A stretch of 64,000 bases of DNA, from NCBI GenBank assembly GCA_964471535.1, contig CAYYHA010000001.1:1-64000 (forward strand). The letters are read 5' to 3'. This DNA is from CAYYHA01 sp964471535 (lineage in GTDB: Bacteria > Myxococcota > Myxococcia > SLRQ01). How positions within the stretch are numbered: position 1 is the stretch's first letter; each line of letters begins with the position of its first letter. Positions 17,064 through 25,346 of the stretch are shown piece after piece. Below the pieces are notes generated by a model, which saw nothing but the letters and a program-made list of their open reading frames with translations, ran no database searches and was not told the origin of the DNA. A program made the position numbers and the translations under genes.

Positions 17064-19238
17064 GTGGACCCCGCCCGACGACCGGCGCGCTTCGCCGCGC
17101 TCCTTCTCCTTGCGCTAGCCGTGGCGGTCGCGGCACCGGCGCTCGTGGCGGCGCCCGTGGCGCTGTGGGGAGACTCGGGCGACGCGTGGCAAAACCTGTG
17201 GAACGGCTGGTGGTTCGCCGAAGCCGTCGCCTCGGGGCACTCGCCGTTCTACACCCATCACCTCTGGTACCCCGACGGCGTCAGCCTGTGGCTGCAGACC
17301 TTCGGCCCCCTGAACGCGGCGGCGACGGCGCTCCTCTCGCGCCTCCTCCCGGGCTTCCTCGGCTACGACCTGGTGGTCCTGGGTCACCTCTTCTTCGGTG
17401 CCTTCGCCGCATGGTGGCTCTGCGACCGCCTCCTCGGGGAGGCCGGCCTCGCCCGTGGCCCGGTGCGGCTGCTCGCCGCCCTGGCTGGCGCCGTCGTCTT
17501 CGGCTTCTCCCCCTACGTCTGGGCCCACCTCTCGGTGCACCTGCACCTCTCCTCCATCGGTTTCCTGGCCCTCTTCGCGGGAACGCTCCCCCGGGCGGCC
17601 GATCCCAAGGCGGGATGGAGACCCCTCCTCGGTGCGGGCCTGCTGGCGCTCTGCCTGGGGCTGTGCGGCTGGTACCTGGTGCTCGACGCGGCGCTCCTGG
17701 GCGCGGTGTTCCTCTTACTGGCCCTCGCCCGCGCCCCACAGAGCGGCCTGCGCCCCGCCCTGCGCCTCGCCGGCGCCGGCCTCCTCGCGGGTCTCTTGCT
17801 CCTGCCTCTCCTCGTCCCCACCCTCCTGGCCCTCCGCGAGCCGGTCGAAGGGGCCCACGACCCCGTCACCTTCTCCACCGACCTCCTCTCCCTCTGGCTT
17901 CCCACCCCGAAGCAGTGGCTGGGCCGCTACTTCCTCGAGACGACGACGCGCTTCACCGGCAACGCCGGGGAGAACGGCGGATACCTGGGCTACCTGCCCC
18001 TGGCCGCCACGGGCCTGGCCCTGTGGCGCCGGCGTACGCCCGCGCTGGTGGGCCTGGGGCTCGCGGGACTCGCCGGGGTGGTGCTGTCCTTTGGTCCCCA
18101 CCCGCACCTTGCCGGGGCGATCCACCGGGAGGTTCTGCTGCCCTATGCGGCGCTCGCCCGGATGCTCCCCTTCCTGGGGCAGCTCGGCTGTCCGGTGCGC
18201 CTGGGGCTCCTCGGCCACCTGGCCCTCGCCGCGGGGACCGCGCTGGGCGTCTCGGTCCTCCTCGAGGCGTTGTCCCGCCGGCGCACCGGCCCAGAGGATC
18301 CGTCCCTTCGTCCCCCCTGGCGCCTGTGGGCCGCGGGTCTCCTCGCACTGGCCCTCCTCCTCGTGGAGTACGCCCCGGCGGGACAGCCGACCCACCGCTA
18401 TCCCCGCCCCGCTTTTCTCGAGGCCCTCGGGCAGGTTCCGCCGACGGGCGCGATCGCCGATCTCACCGGCTGGACGCACCCCCTCTACAACCAGATGCTC
18501 CACGGGTGGCCCATCGTGCACGGCTACGTCTCGCGGCGGCCGCTGCGCCTGGTGCGGCGCCTGATGGCCGACCCGGTGCTGGGGCCCCTCTACGAAGAGG
18601 CGCTCTACGGCCGGGCGCCGCGGCAGCGTGCGCTCACGCGCATCGACGGCCCCATCGACTTCGACTGGGGCGAGGCGCCGCCGGCCCCCGGGGTTCAGGC
18701 CGACTTCGAGGCCGAGTGGGTGGGGCAGCTTCGCATCGACCGTCCGGGCCGCTACGCCTTCCGCCTGGGAAGCGACGACGACGCGGTCCTCTACCTCGAT
18801 GGCCGGCGCGTCGTCGACAACTCGGGGGCACACCCCTTCGTCACCCGGGAGGGTGAGGTCACGCTCGCAGGCCCGCCCACCCTGCGCCTCACCTTTCGTG
18901 ACCGCGGCGGCGCGGCGGCCGTGCGGCTGTGGTGGCGGCCACCTGGCGCCGCGGACTGGTCGATCGTGCCCCGCGAGGCCCTGCACACCCGGGCGGGTGC
19001 GCCGGGCCTCGAAGGGGTCTACACCCACCGTGCCGCCCGGCCGCGCCTCCGTGGCGAGGCCGCGGCGCGCCACCTGCGCGCGCGCTGGGGCATCGCCTAC
19101 CTCATCGCCTACGAGGGGCGATCCGCGGCGCTGTCCACCCTCGGCCTCGAGCGGGTGGGGGCCGCCCAGGGCATCGAGCTGTGGCAGGTTCCTGGGCCCG
19201 CGTCGCGGCCGGATCCCGCCCCCGCCGGCGATCGTTGA
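17064..19238 (+). CDS. GT-C-like polytopic membrane protein with C-terminal PA14 domain
   Basis: 724 residues from a GTG at 17064, just before the first TM helix (about 8-28). The first large loop has DSGDAWQNLWNGWW and FYTHHLWYPDGVSLW, the pattern of GT-C-fold glycosyltransferase-like proteins with an acidic residue pair after TM1. About ten hydrophobic helices span residues 8-470. Residues about 530-655 form a PA14 domain (FRLGSDDDAVLYLDG, then LTFRDRGG and a VRLWW strand), a carbohydrate-binding beta-sandwich. A glycosyltransferase that also binds glycan through PA14 is a reasonable inference. The fusion is uncommon. It is followed 31 bp later by the PEBP gene. Confidence 0.7.
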   Translation: MDPARRPARFAALLLLALAVAVAAPALVAAPVALWGDSGDAWQNLWNGWWFAEAVASGHSPFYTHHLWYPDGVSLWLQTFGPLNAAATALLSRLLPGFLGYDLVVLGHLFFGAFAAWWLCDRLLGEAGLARGPVRLLAALAGAVVFGFSPYVWAHLSVHLHLSSIGFLALFAGTLPRAADPKAGWRPLLGAGLLALCLGLCGWYLVLDAALLGAVFLLLALARAPQSGLRPALRLAGAGLLAGLLLLPLLVPTLLALREPVEGAHDPVTFSTDLLSLWLPTPKQWLGRYFLETTTRFTGNAGENGGYLGYLPLAATGLALWRRRTPALVGLGLAGLAGVVLSFGPHPHLAGAIHREVLLPYAALARMLPFLGQLGCPVRLGLLGHLALAAGTALGVSVLLEALSRRRTGPEDPSLRPPWRLWAAGLLALALLLVEYAPAGQPTHRYPRPAFLEALGQVPPTGAIADLTGWTHPLYNQMLHGWPIVHGYVSRRPLRLVRRLMADPVLGPLYEEALYGRAPRQRALTRIDGPIDFDWGEAPPAPGVQADFEAEWVGQLRIDRPGRYAFRLGSDDDAVLYLDGRRVVDNSGAHPFVTREGEVTLAGPPTLRLTFRDRGGAAAVRLWWRPPGAADWSIVPREALHTRAGAPGLEGVYTHRAARPRLRGEAAARHLRARWGIAYLIAYEGRSAALSTLGLERVGAAQGIELWQVPGPASRPDPAPAGDR

Positions 19239-19269
19239 CACCCGCGGTGGGGCTGGGCAGGAAGGAACC

Positions 19270-19893
19270 ATGAAGCTCGTCAGCAACTCCTTCGCCCATG
19301 AGGCCCCCATCCCCGAGCGGTACGCGATGGGCAAGCCCGATCCCGAGACCCACGCGACCTTCTCGGACAACCTCAATCCCCACCTCGCCTGGTCCGAGGT
19401 CCCCGAGGGCACGCGCTCCTTCGCGCTGGTGGTGGTGGATCCCGACGCACCCTCGGTGCCCGACGACGTGAACAAGGAGGGTCGCACCATCCCCGCCGAC
19501 CTGCCCCGCGTGGACTTCCACCACTGGGCGCTCGTGGACATCCCCGCCGATGTGCGCGAGATCGCCGAGGGCAGCCATTCGAAGGGGGTGACCCCGAAGG
19601 GCAAGCCGGCCGACGCCGCGCCGGTGGGCCGCCACGGGATCAACGACTACACGATGTGGTTCGAGGGCGATCCGGAGATGGGCGGCGACTACTACGGCTA
19701 CGATGGCCCCTTCCCCCCGTGGAACGACTCCATCGTGCACCACTACCACTTCATCCTCTACGCCCTCGACGTGGAGCGCCTGCCGGTGGAGGGCCGCTTC
19801 ACCGGGGCCGATCTGCGCAAGGCGGTCGCGGGGCACGTACTCGCCGAGGCCACCCTCACCGGCACCTACGCGATCCATCCCGCTCTGCGCTGA
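19270..19893 (+). CDS. YbhB/YbcL-type phosphatidylethanolamine-binding protein (PEBP)
   Basis: 207 residues; the ATG at 19270 has AGGAAGG 6-9 nt upstream. PEBP landmarks are present: NLNPHLAWSEVPEGTRSFALVV-type first half (the Asn-Pro-x-Leu-x-Trp motif), VVDPDAP, the FHHWALVDIP motif carrying the ligand-site His, GINDY, the GPFPPWND loop and HHYHFILYALD. Bacterial YbhB-type proteins are cytoplasmic or periplasmic ligand-binding proteins of unknown role. No signal peptide is seen. Likely cotranscribed with the GT-C-like gene. Confidence 0.9.
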   Translation: MKLVSNSFAHEAPIPERYAMGKPDPETHATFSDNLNPHLAWSEVPEGTRSFALVVVDPDAPSVPDDVNKEGRTIPADLPRVDFHHWALVDIPADVREIAEGSHSKGVTPKGKPADAAPVGRHGINDYTMWFEGDPEMGGDYYGYDGPFPPWNDSIVHHYHFILYALDVERLPVEGRFTGADLRKAVAGHVLAEATLTGTYAIHPALR

Positions 19894-19936
19894 CGCGAGC
19901 CCGAAGAGCAGGCGGGGCGGTCTGGGCACCCTCGGG

Positions 19937-20557
19937 CTACCACCCGGGGGGCACCGCCCCGTGGAAGCAGGTGATGGTGTGGGGCCGGCCGGGGCCGCTC
20001 CACCGCGCCGCCACGGGTTCCTCTGGGCGCCCCGCCTTCAGACCTTCGGTTTCGCTCCACCCCGGCGCTTCGCCGGGGCCGAGGCTGTGGAGCCCGCTCT
20101 GCCAGGGGCCGATGATGAAGGTGTGGCCCGCTGCCCGGGTGCCGAAGAAGTCCACCCAGGCGCGGGCGAAGTCGTGGCCGGGGCGTGCGCCAAAGGTCTC
20201 GCAGGTGCGAAACCACCAGAGCGCCCGCGCACCGCACAGCCGCGATCTCAGCGTTCGGAGCAGGGGGCTTAGCGGGTGGCCTGGACGGAGTGCACGCCGG
20301 TCGAGGGGCTTTCGGTCCATCAGCAGGGTGCCCCAGGTGCCGTGCCCCCAATACTGCACCTCGGAGATGGGCCGCTCGGGCGCGTAGCCAGCGAGCCACT
20401 CGAGCGCGTCGCTCCAGCGCTCGAAGCCGCGGTAGGCATCGAGCCGCCCGAGTGCCCGGTAGAGCCAGCCGCCGGCGATCCAGCTGTGGGTGAGCCCAGG
20501 AAGCGGACCCCATCCGCGACAGGTTCGGTCGTAGATCATCAGGCGGAGGCCGGACAT
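19937..20557 (-). CDS. Small protein with His-Gly/Cys dyad, possible clan CD fold
   Basis: 206 residues. The ATG at 20557 shares one base with the stop of the VWA lipoprotein (TGATG), so the two are translationally coupled. The first residues (LRLMIYDRT) look like a beta strand, and the protein has VQYWGHGTWGTLLM (His72) followed 47 residues later by WWFRTCETFG (Cys119) and a GHTFIIGPW strand. The spacing and strand context resemble caspase/CHAT-like folds. No signal peptide, so it would be cytoplasmic, unlike its lipoprotein partner. Function unknown; the peptidase idea rests on motif resemblance only. Confidence 0.55.
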   Translation of the reverse strand: MSGLRLMIYDRTCRGWGPLPGLTHSWIAGGWLYRALGRLDAYRGFERWSDALEWLAGYAPERPISEVQYWGHGTWGTLLMDRKPLDRRALRPGHPLSPLLRTLRSRLCGARALWWFRTCETFGARPGHDFARAWVDFFGTRAAGHTFIIGPWQSGLHSLGPGEAPGWSETEGLKAGRPEEPVAARWSGPGRPHTITCFHGAVPPGW

Positions 20558-23500
20558 CAGAGACACGCAGCGTCGTACTCGATCACGACGGTGGCCCCGG
20601 GGGGCGGGGTGGCGCCAGCGTCGAAGACGATCCGGTTCTCGGCGGCGTCGTAGCTCCAGGCGCCGGCGCCCGCGGGTACCTCCTGCCCATCGACGTAGAC
20701 CCGGATGCTTCCCGCGACCGCGGGTTGGCTCAGAGGGTAGCCGCCCAGCGCACCAAAGATGCCCTCCGACAGGGCATCGGCCACGGCCCCAAAGTCGGTG
20801 CACAGGTCGTAGATGCCGCCGCCGGTGGCGCTGGCCAGCGCCTCGTAGCGCATCCGTCGGGCCTCCTCGCCGGTTCCGCATGCCATCGGTCCCACCACCG
20901 CGTGCAGCGTGGCCCCGTCCGGGGGCAGGTTGTTCAAGAACTCGATGGCCTCGTCCACCGTCTCGATGCTCTGATCCTCCTCGTCGCTGACCACGATGAT
21001 GTGGAGCGGCGCGCCGGGGCGGCGGAAGCCGGCGTTGTCCGTCGAAGCGAGGGGCTCGCTCAAGGCGGCCATGAAGGCGGCGATGCCCCGCTCGGTCCCG
21101 ACGCCCGGCGGCAAGCTCCCCAGGGCGGCGGAGAGGGTCGCCGGTGGCGTGGGGTCCGTGCGGTCGAGCCATCGCGCACCGCTGGGGAAGCTCTGGAGCC
21201 GGCCCTGTTGCCCGGCGGTGAACATGTCGGTGGTGACCAGACCCACCCGAAAGTCGAGGCCGAGCTCGAGCGCCCGGCGCATGAAGCGATCGGCACTTCC
21301 CTGCAGCCGGGCAATGTCGTCGGACATCGAACCCGAGTTGTCGATGACCAAGAGCACGTCGACCGCCGCCGAACGACCGTTTGCGTAGACCTCGGTGCGG
21401 GCCGCGCTGCCCACCGCCTGCCCATAGAGCATCACCGGGGTCACGCCGACGACCGGGTCGGTCTCGATCTCCAGGGTGGCGGTATCGAGTCCCACCCCCG
21501 TAGGGGCATAGCGCAGGCCCAGCGTCATCATCGCCCCCGGGTCGAGCTGCGCTGGCAGAGGGGGACGCGAGGTGAAGACGAAGGCGCCCGCCGGGACGAC
21601 CCGGAGCGCCGTGATCTGCACCGGCTCCACACCGCTCCGATAGAGGGAGACTGTGGCCTCGGTGGAGGCGCAGCCCACCTGCACGGCGCCGAAATCGAGC
21701 TCCTCCGGCGCGGGCAGGACCTCCCCGTCGAGCCCGATGCCGAAGAGCCCGATGGTCCGGCAGCCGGGGGTCCCGTCGCTGCACTCCGAGGCCTCCGTCC
21801 CGTCGTCGGTGACGATCTCCAGGAGCCCGCAGCTCGGCTCGGCGAGGCCCGGCCGGTAGCGTACCTCGACGGTGCCCACCGCCCCCGCAGGAAGGATGGA
21901 GGTGGCGATACCGTCCACCAGGACTCGATCGGCGGGGGAGGCGAGGGAGTAGGGGCGTTCGCTGGGACTGGTGGCGTGGTCCGTCTGCACGCGCACTCGC
22001 TGAATGAAGCAGGCGCTCGGGCCGACATTGTGGATCTCGTAGCGTTTGACCTTCGTGGCCCCCACGGCCACGCCGCCGAAGGTCCCCTGCCGCCGGGAGA
22101 GCAGGGTCCCGTCGGTGCAACTCGAGCGGGGATTGGCCTCGGCGATGGGGGTGGGGATGGAGATATGGCAGCCGGAGGAAAGGTCCGGCCAGGCGACGAG
22201 CTCCACCTCCACCGGGGCCTCGATGTCGCCGGTGAGGCGGAGCCGGGCGACGTCCGCGTCGGGACGACCGTCGGAGTGGTATGCGACGCGGAAGGAGAGC
22301 GCGTCACCGGGATCCATCTGGAAGGGAAAGTGATCGACGGGCCACTGGCTGATGCGAAACCGGCCCTCACCCCCGGCGATCTCCGCTACCAGCCCGGTAC
22401 ATGGCGCATCGCCCACGTTGGCGAGCACCACGGTGCGCTCCGCCGTCTCATTTGGCGCCACGACGCCGTAGCTCACCGTCCACGCCGCCGGCTCGAGGCG
22501 GCAGCCCGGGGGAAAGGCAGCCTCGGCGCGCAGCGGCACCCCCATCTGTCGCTGCGCGGGATCGTTCGACTGCACCATGAAGCGGCCGAGCACGGTGCCG
22601 TAGCGGCTCGCCACGAAGGAGAGCACAAGCTCCGCCTCTTCCCCCGGTGCGAGGGTGAAGGGCGGCGTGTGGGAGGCCGTCTCGAGGGAGAAGGCATCAC
22701 TCTCGCGGACGCCGTTGCCGTCGCGCATCGCCCAGGCCTCCACGGCGACGGGGCGCAGCCCACAGCTCCGCAAGGTGAGCGAAGCCTCGGCTGCTTCTCC
22801 AACGACCACCTCACCGAAATCCACATGCGACGGATCGGGGCACAGGCGGGGTGCATCGCCTCGGCCAAAGAGGTCGAGGAGCAGCTCCCCCCGCGGGTCG
22901 TCGGATCCGATGCGGAGGAGGGCCCGATTCGTGCCTCCGACGCGGGGATGGAAGCGGACCGTGAGCGGGATCGAGGCACCCGCCTCGAGGCGCGTGGGCA
23001 CTGCGGCGGGCAAGAGCTCGAAGCTCGAGGCTTCCTCGCCGTCCACGTTGGCTTCGAGGGAGGCGAGGGCGCCGGGACCATCGTTGTGCACCTCGAGGGC
23101 GCAGCGTTGGTCCGATTCGAGATCCAGGTCGGGGAAGGTCACCTCGAACGCCTCACCGGGGCGGGCGCATCGCCGCGCTTCGGCGCACGGGCCCGCCGGC
23201 AGGCACACGGTGAGCGCCGGGACCACACCGTCGCCGCGGACTGGGACCTGCAGCTTGGGTGAGGAGCGGTCGTTGGTGTGGAGCAGCAGGCTTCCCTCGT
23301 CGGGGCCCGTATCCACCGGGCGATAGGCGATCTCGAGCGCGAGGCACTCGCCGGGATCGATGCGATCGGAGGCGAGCCCGGGCCGCTCGACTCCGGTGCG
23401 GCAGTCGATGGGCACGAGGCGCCCGTCCCAGGTGAACTCCCCGGTCGAAGCCTGCAGCAGGGGCGTTTCGAGGAGGACGAGGCGGGCGCTGCCCTCGTTG

Positions 23501-23664
23501 CGCAGGACCACCTGCCGCGTCGCGCCCGCGGCCTGCGTCTGGCCCGGGAAGACGATGGGATCGGGTGTCACCTTGAGGACGGGGCCCACGTCTCGAAGAC
23601 CCGTGCCCCCATCGAGGCACCCCACCGCCAGGGTGAGCATGGCTCCCAGCACGACGACCCGCAC
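20557..23664 (-). CDS. Lipoprotein with ASH-like (choice-of-anchor D) repeats and a VWA domain
   Basis: 1035 residues from a GTG at 23664. The lipobox LAVGC gives lipidated Cys16. Residues about 30-720 are Ig-like ASH/choice-of-anchor-D repeats, each with an early V-FG or LDFGAVQVG strand and a late LR--G/N-SD- strand. A VWA domain starts near residue 770 with an intact metal site (DNSGSMS), a TT loop (LVTTDMF) and VVSDEEDQ. The C-terminus is another beta module. Such proteins are frequent in Myxococcota and are thought to mediate surface protein contacts. TAGCCT lies 6 nt before the start together with a GGAAGG, so the start mode is ambiguous. Confidence 0.85.
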   Translation of the reverse strand: MRVVVLGAMLTLAVGCLDGGTGLRDVGPVLKVTPDPIVFPGQTQAAGATRQVVLRNEGSARLVLLETPLLQASTGEFTWDGRLVPIDCRTGVERPGLASDRIDPGECLALEIAYRPVDTGPDEGSLLLHTNDRSSPKLQVPVRGDGVVPALTVCLPAGPCAEARRCARPGEAFEVTFPDLDLESDQRCALEVHNDGPGALASLEANVDGEEASSFELLPAAVPTRLEAGASIPLTVRFHPRVGGTNRALLRIGSDDPRGELLLDLFGRGDAPRLCPDPSHVDFGEVVVGEAAEASLTLRSCGLRPVAVEAWAMRDGNGVRESDAFSLETASHTPPFTLAPGEEAELVLSFVASRYGTVLGRFMVQSNDPAQRQMGVPLRAEAAFPPGCRLEPAAWTVSYGVVAPNETAERTVVLANVGDAPCTGLVAEIAGGEGRFRISQWPVDHFPFQMDPGDALSFRVAYHSDGRPDADVARLRLTGDIEAPVEVELVAWPDLSSGCHISIPTPIAEANPRSSCTDGTLLSRRQGTFGGVAVGATKVKRYEIHNVGPSACFIQRVRVQTDHATSPSERPYSLASPADRVLVDGIATSILPAGAVGTVEVRYRPGLAEPSCGLLEIVTDDGTEASECSDGTPGCRTIGLFGIGLDGEVLPAPEELDFGAVQVGCASTEATVSLYRSGVEPVQITALRVVPAGAFVFTSRPPLPAQLDPGAMMTLGLRYAPTGVGLDTATLEIETDPVVGVTPVMLYGQAVGSAARTEVYANGRSAAVDVLLVIDNSGSMSDDIARLQGSADRFMRRALELGLDFRVGLVTTDMFTAGQQGRLQSFPSGARWLDRTDPTPPATLSAALGSLPPGVGTERGIAAFMAALSEPLASTDNAGFRRPGAPLHIIVVSDEEDQSIETVDEAIEFLNNLPPDGATLHAVVGPMACGTGEEARRMRYEALASATGGGIYDLCTDFGAVADALSEGIFGALGGYPLSQPAVAGSIRVYVDGQEVPAGAGAWSYDAAENRIVFDAGATPPPGATVVIEYDAACL

Positions 23665-23670
23665 CCTTCC

Positions 23671-23676
23671 AGGCTA
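23671..23676 (-). promoter_or_regulatory. Candidate -10 element before the VWA lipoprotein
   Basis: TAGCCT on the minus strand, 6 nt before the GTG at 23664. The intervening GGAAGG could instead act as a ribosome-binding site, so this call is weak. Confidence 0.3.
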
Positions 23677-23772
23677 GAGAAGGCGGAGCCCACGGTGCAA
23701 GGGCGGGCCACGCATCGATGCCGCGCTGCGGACAGCGAGGTCGCTCGGGGGCGCCGCGCGCCCGGTACGACC

Positions 23773-24726
23773 TCATCTGTCCGGTGAATCGTCCGATGGC
23801 TCCGTGAGGGGAGCGAGGGCGTCGAGGCGCTGCAGGGTCTCTGCGAGGTCCGCCGGCAGGGGTGCCTCGCTGCCCACCCGATCACCGGTGAGGGGGTGGG
23901 GCACTTCGAGGTGGAGGGCGTGGAGCAGCGGGCGCTCGAAGTCCAAGCGCTGCCCCGACTCGGCGGTGAAGTGGGCGGGGCCGCCGTAGCGGCGGTCACC
24001 GGCGATGGGGTGGCCAAGGTGGGCGAGGTGCGCCCGGATCTGGTGGGTGCGGCCGGTGAGGGGCCGAAGTTCCAAGAGAGAGAAGCCCCCCCACCGGCGC
24101 AGCACGCGGTAGGCGGTCTCGGCGGCGCGTCCGCTGGGGGAGACGCGCACGCAACCCGGGGCCCCGGGGTCGGGGCCAAGCGGGGCCTCGATGCGGCCTG
24201 AGGCGACCTCGGGGACGCCCACCGAGAGTGCGAGGTAGACCTTTTCCACCTCCCGGCGGCGAAAGGCGGCTCCCAGCGCCCGTTCGGCGCGCCGCGTTCG
24301 GGCGAGCACGGTGACGCCCGTGGTGTCCCGGTCGAGGCGGTGCACCGGGTAGACCCGCTGGCCGAGGAGGGCCTCGAGGCGCGCCGGGAGGGAGGCCGCG
24401 GTCCCGTCGAGGCCCGGCTGCGCCGGCGTGCCCGCTGGTTTGTCCACGAAGAGCAGATGGGGATCCGAGTGGAGGATGCGGTGCGCCTCGAGGGGCTCGG
24501 CAGCGGCGAGCGGCGCAGCGCCGCGGGCCTCGAGGGTGACCTCCACCCGCTGGCCCGAGCGGACCGGCCGGCTCGCCACCTTCACACGGCGCCGGTCTAC
24601 GAAGACCGCCCCCGCTTGGAGCAGCGCGCGGGCCCGGCGCCGGGAGAGGGGCGTGCGCCGGGCGAGGACCTGGTCGAGACGATGGCCTGCGTCCTCCTCG
24701 TCAGCGACGAAGCTCAGGCGCTTCAC
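23773..24726 (-). CDS. RluA-family 23S rRNA/tRNA pseudouridine synthase
   Basis: 317 residues from a GTG at 24726. An N-terminal S4 RNA-binding domain (GHRLDQVLA, SRRRARALLQAGAV) is followed by the catalytic domain with HRLDRDTTG, which contains the invariant catalytic Asp, then GRTHQIRAHLAHLGHPIAGD and YGG. These are diagnostic for the RluA/RluC/RluD group. The enzyme converts specific uridines in rRNA to pseudouridine; which site cannot be decided. It starts 18 bp after the FmdB-like gene with a GGGGGT upstream, so they form an operon. The last residues are acidic and variable. Confidence 0.93.
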   Translation of the reverse strand: MKRLSFVADEEDAGHRLDQVLARRTPLSRRRARALLQAGAVFVDRRRVKVASRPVRSGQRVEVTLEARGAAPLAAAEPLEAHRILHSDPHLLFVDKPAGTPAQPGLDGTAASLPARLEALLGQRVYPVHRLDRDTTGVTVLARTRRAERALGAAFRRREVEKVYLALSVGVPEVASGRIEAPLGPDPGAPGCVRVSPSGRAAETAYRVLRRWGGFSLLELRPLTGRTHQIRAHLAHLGHPIAGDRRYGGPAHFTAESGQRLDFERPLLHALHLEVPHPLTGDRVGSEAPLPADLAETLQRLDALAPLTEPSDDSPDR

Positions 24727-24744
24727 CGGGCCGCTCGACCCCCG

Positions 24745-25032
24745 TCAGCTGGACGCGGCCTTCGACTCGCCGCCGCTGCTCGGTTTCTCCGCGCCGCCGG
24801 ACGCCTTGCTCTCACCGCCCTTACCCTGGGAGCCCTTCGGCTTCAGGCCGTAGTGGTCCGAATACCAGCCGCTGCCCTTGAGTGCGAAGGAGGTGGTCGA
24901 GATGAGCCGTTTGACCTCGCCGTCGCAGGCGGCACCCGCCTCGGAGTGCTTCTTCAGAGCCTCCTCGGTGATGCGCTGCTCCACCTCGAACTCCTCCCCG
25001 CACTTCTTGCATGCGTACTCATAGATGGGCAT
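24745..25032 (-). CDS. FmdB-family zinc-ribbon protein
   Basis: 95 residues; GGAGGT lies 8 nt before the ATG. It begins MPIYEYACKKCGEEFEVEQ with the CxxC knuckle, and a second Cys (GAACDG) about 25 residues later, giving three of the four usual zinc ligands in the visible core. The C-terminal half is a low-complexity Gly/Ser/Lys tail. The FmdB family was named for a putative formamidase regulator but its function is unclear. It heads the RluA operon. On the minus strand TTGACT and TACGCT (25069-25095, 15-nt spacer) could be its promoter. Confidence 0.85.
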   Translation of the reverse strand: MPIYEYACKKCGEEFEVEQRITEEALKKHSEAGAACDGEVKRLISTTSFALKGSGWYSDHYGLKPKGSQGKGGESKASGGAEKPSSGGESKAASS

Positions 25033-25346
25033 CTGTGTCGACCTCCGGCAGCGTGCGTTTCTCGAAGCAGCGTAACCATCTTGTGACGAAGTCAACAAGG
25101 CATGGCCCGTACGACCCGACCGCCCAAGCCGCAACCTGGCCGCGCGGTGGCCGCGTCGAGGGGACGGAGCGTACCCGGCGGAATGCACGGTGCCTCCTTC
25201 GTTGTTCCTTGCGCGCCGGTGCCGCCGCGGCGGCGCCGTGCGAGGATCCCCGACCCATGGACGCATCCTGGAACCCCCTGGTAGTGGTCACTGGCCGCGG
25301 CCGCTGTCACAGCGGCCGCACACAGGCGGCCGCTGCGGAGCAGACG
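25033..25346. other. Divergent intergenic region with GCGGCCGC-rich palindromes
   Basis: About 314 bp between the FmdB-like and HtrA genes. It contains a weak minus-strand promoter candidate at 25069-25095, a long GC-rich stretch, and near the HtrA side three GCGGCCGC cores within 50 bp, two of which form the perfect inverted repeat listed separately. No gene is supported here. Confidence 0.6.
25297..25319. repeat. Perfect 11 + 1 + 11 inverted repeat upstream of htrA
   Basis: GCGGCCGCTGT, a single C, then its exact complement. A third GCGGCCGC core follows at 25327-25334. The repeat ends 28 bp before the HtrA start, so it may be an operator or an RNA hairpin in the 5' leader. It has no U-tract, which argues against a terminator. 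Confidence 0.6.

Noticed and set aside
17715..19643. 642-codon minus-strand frame opposite the GT-C-like and PEBP genes
   Set aside because: Antisense shadow of two confident plus-strand genes with no family resemblance.
25069..25095. Promoter TTGACT-15-TACGCT for the FmdB-like gene
   Set aside because: The 15-nt spacer is short and the -10 matches only half the consensus, so it is mentioned but not listed as a firm feature.
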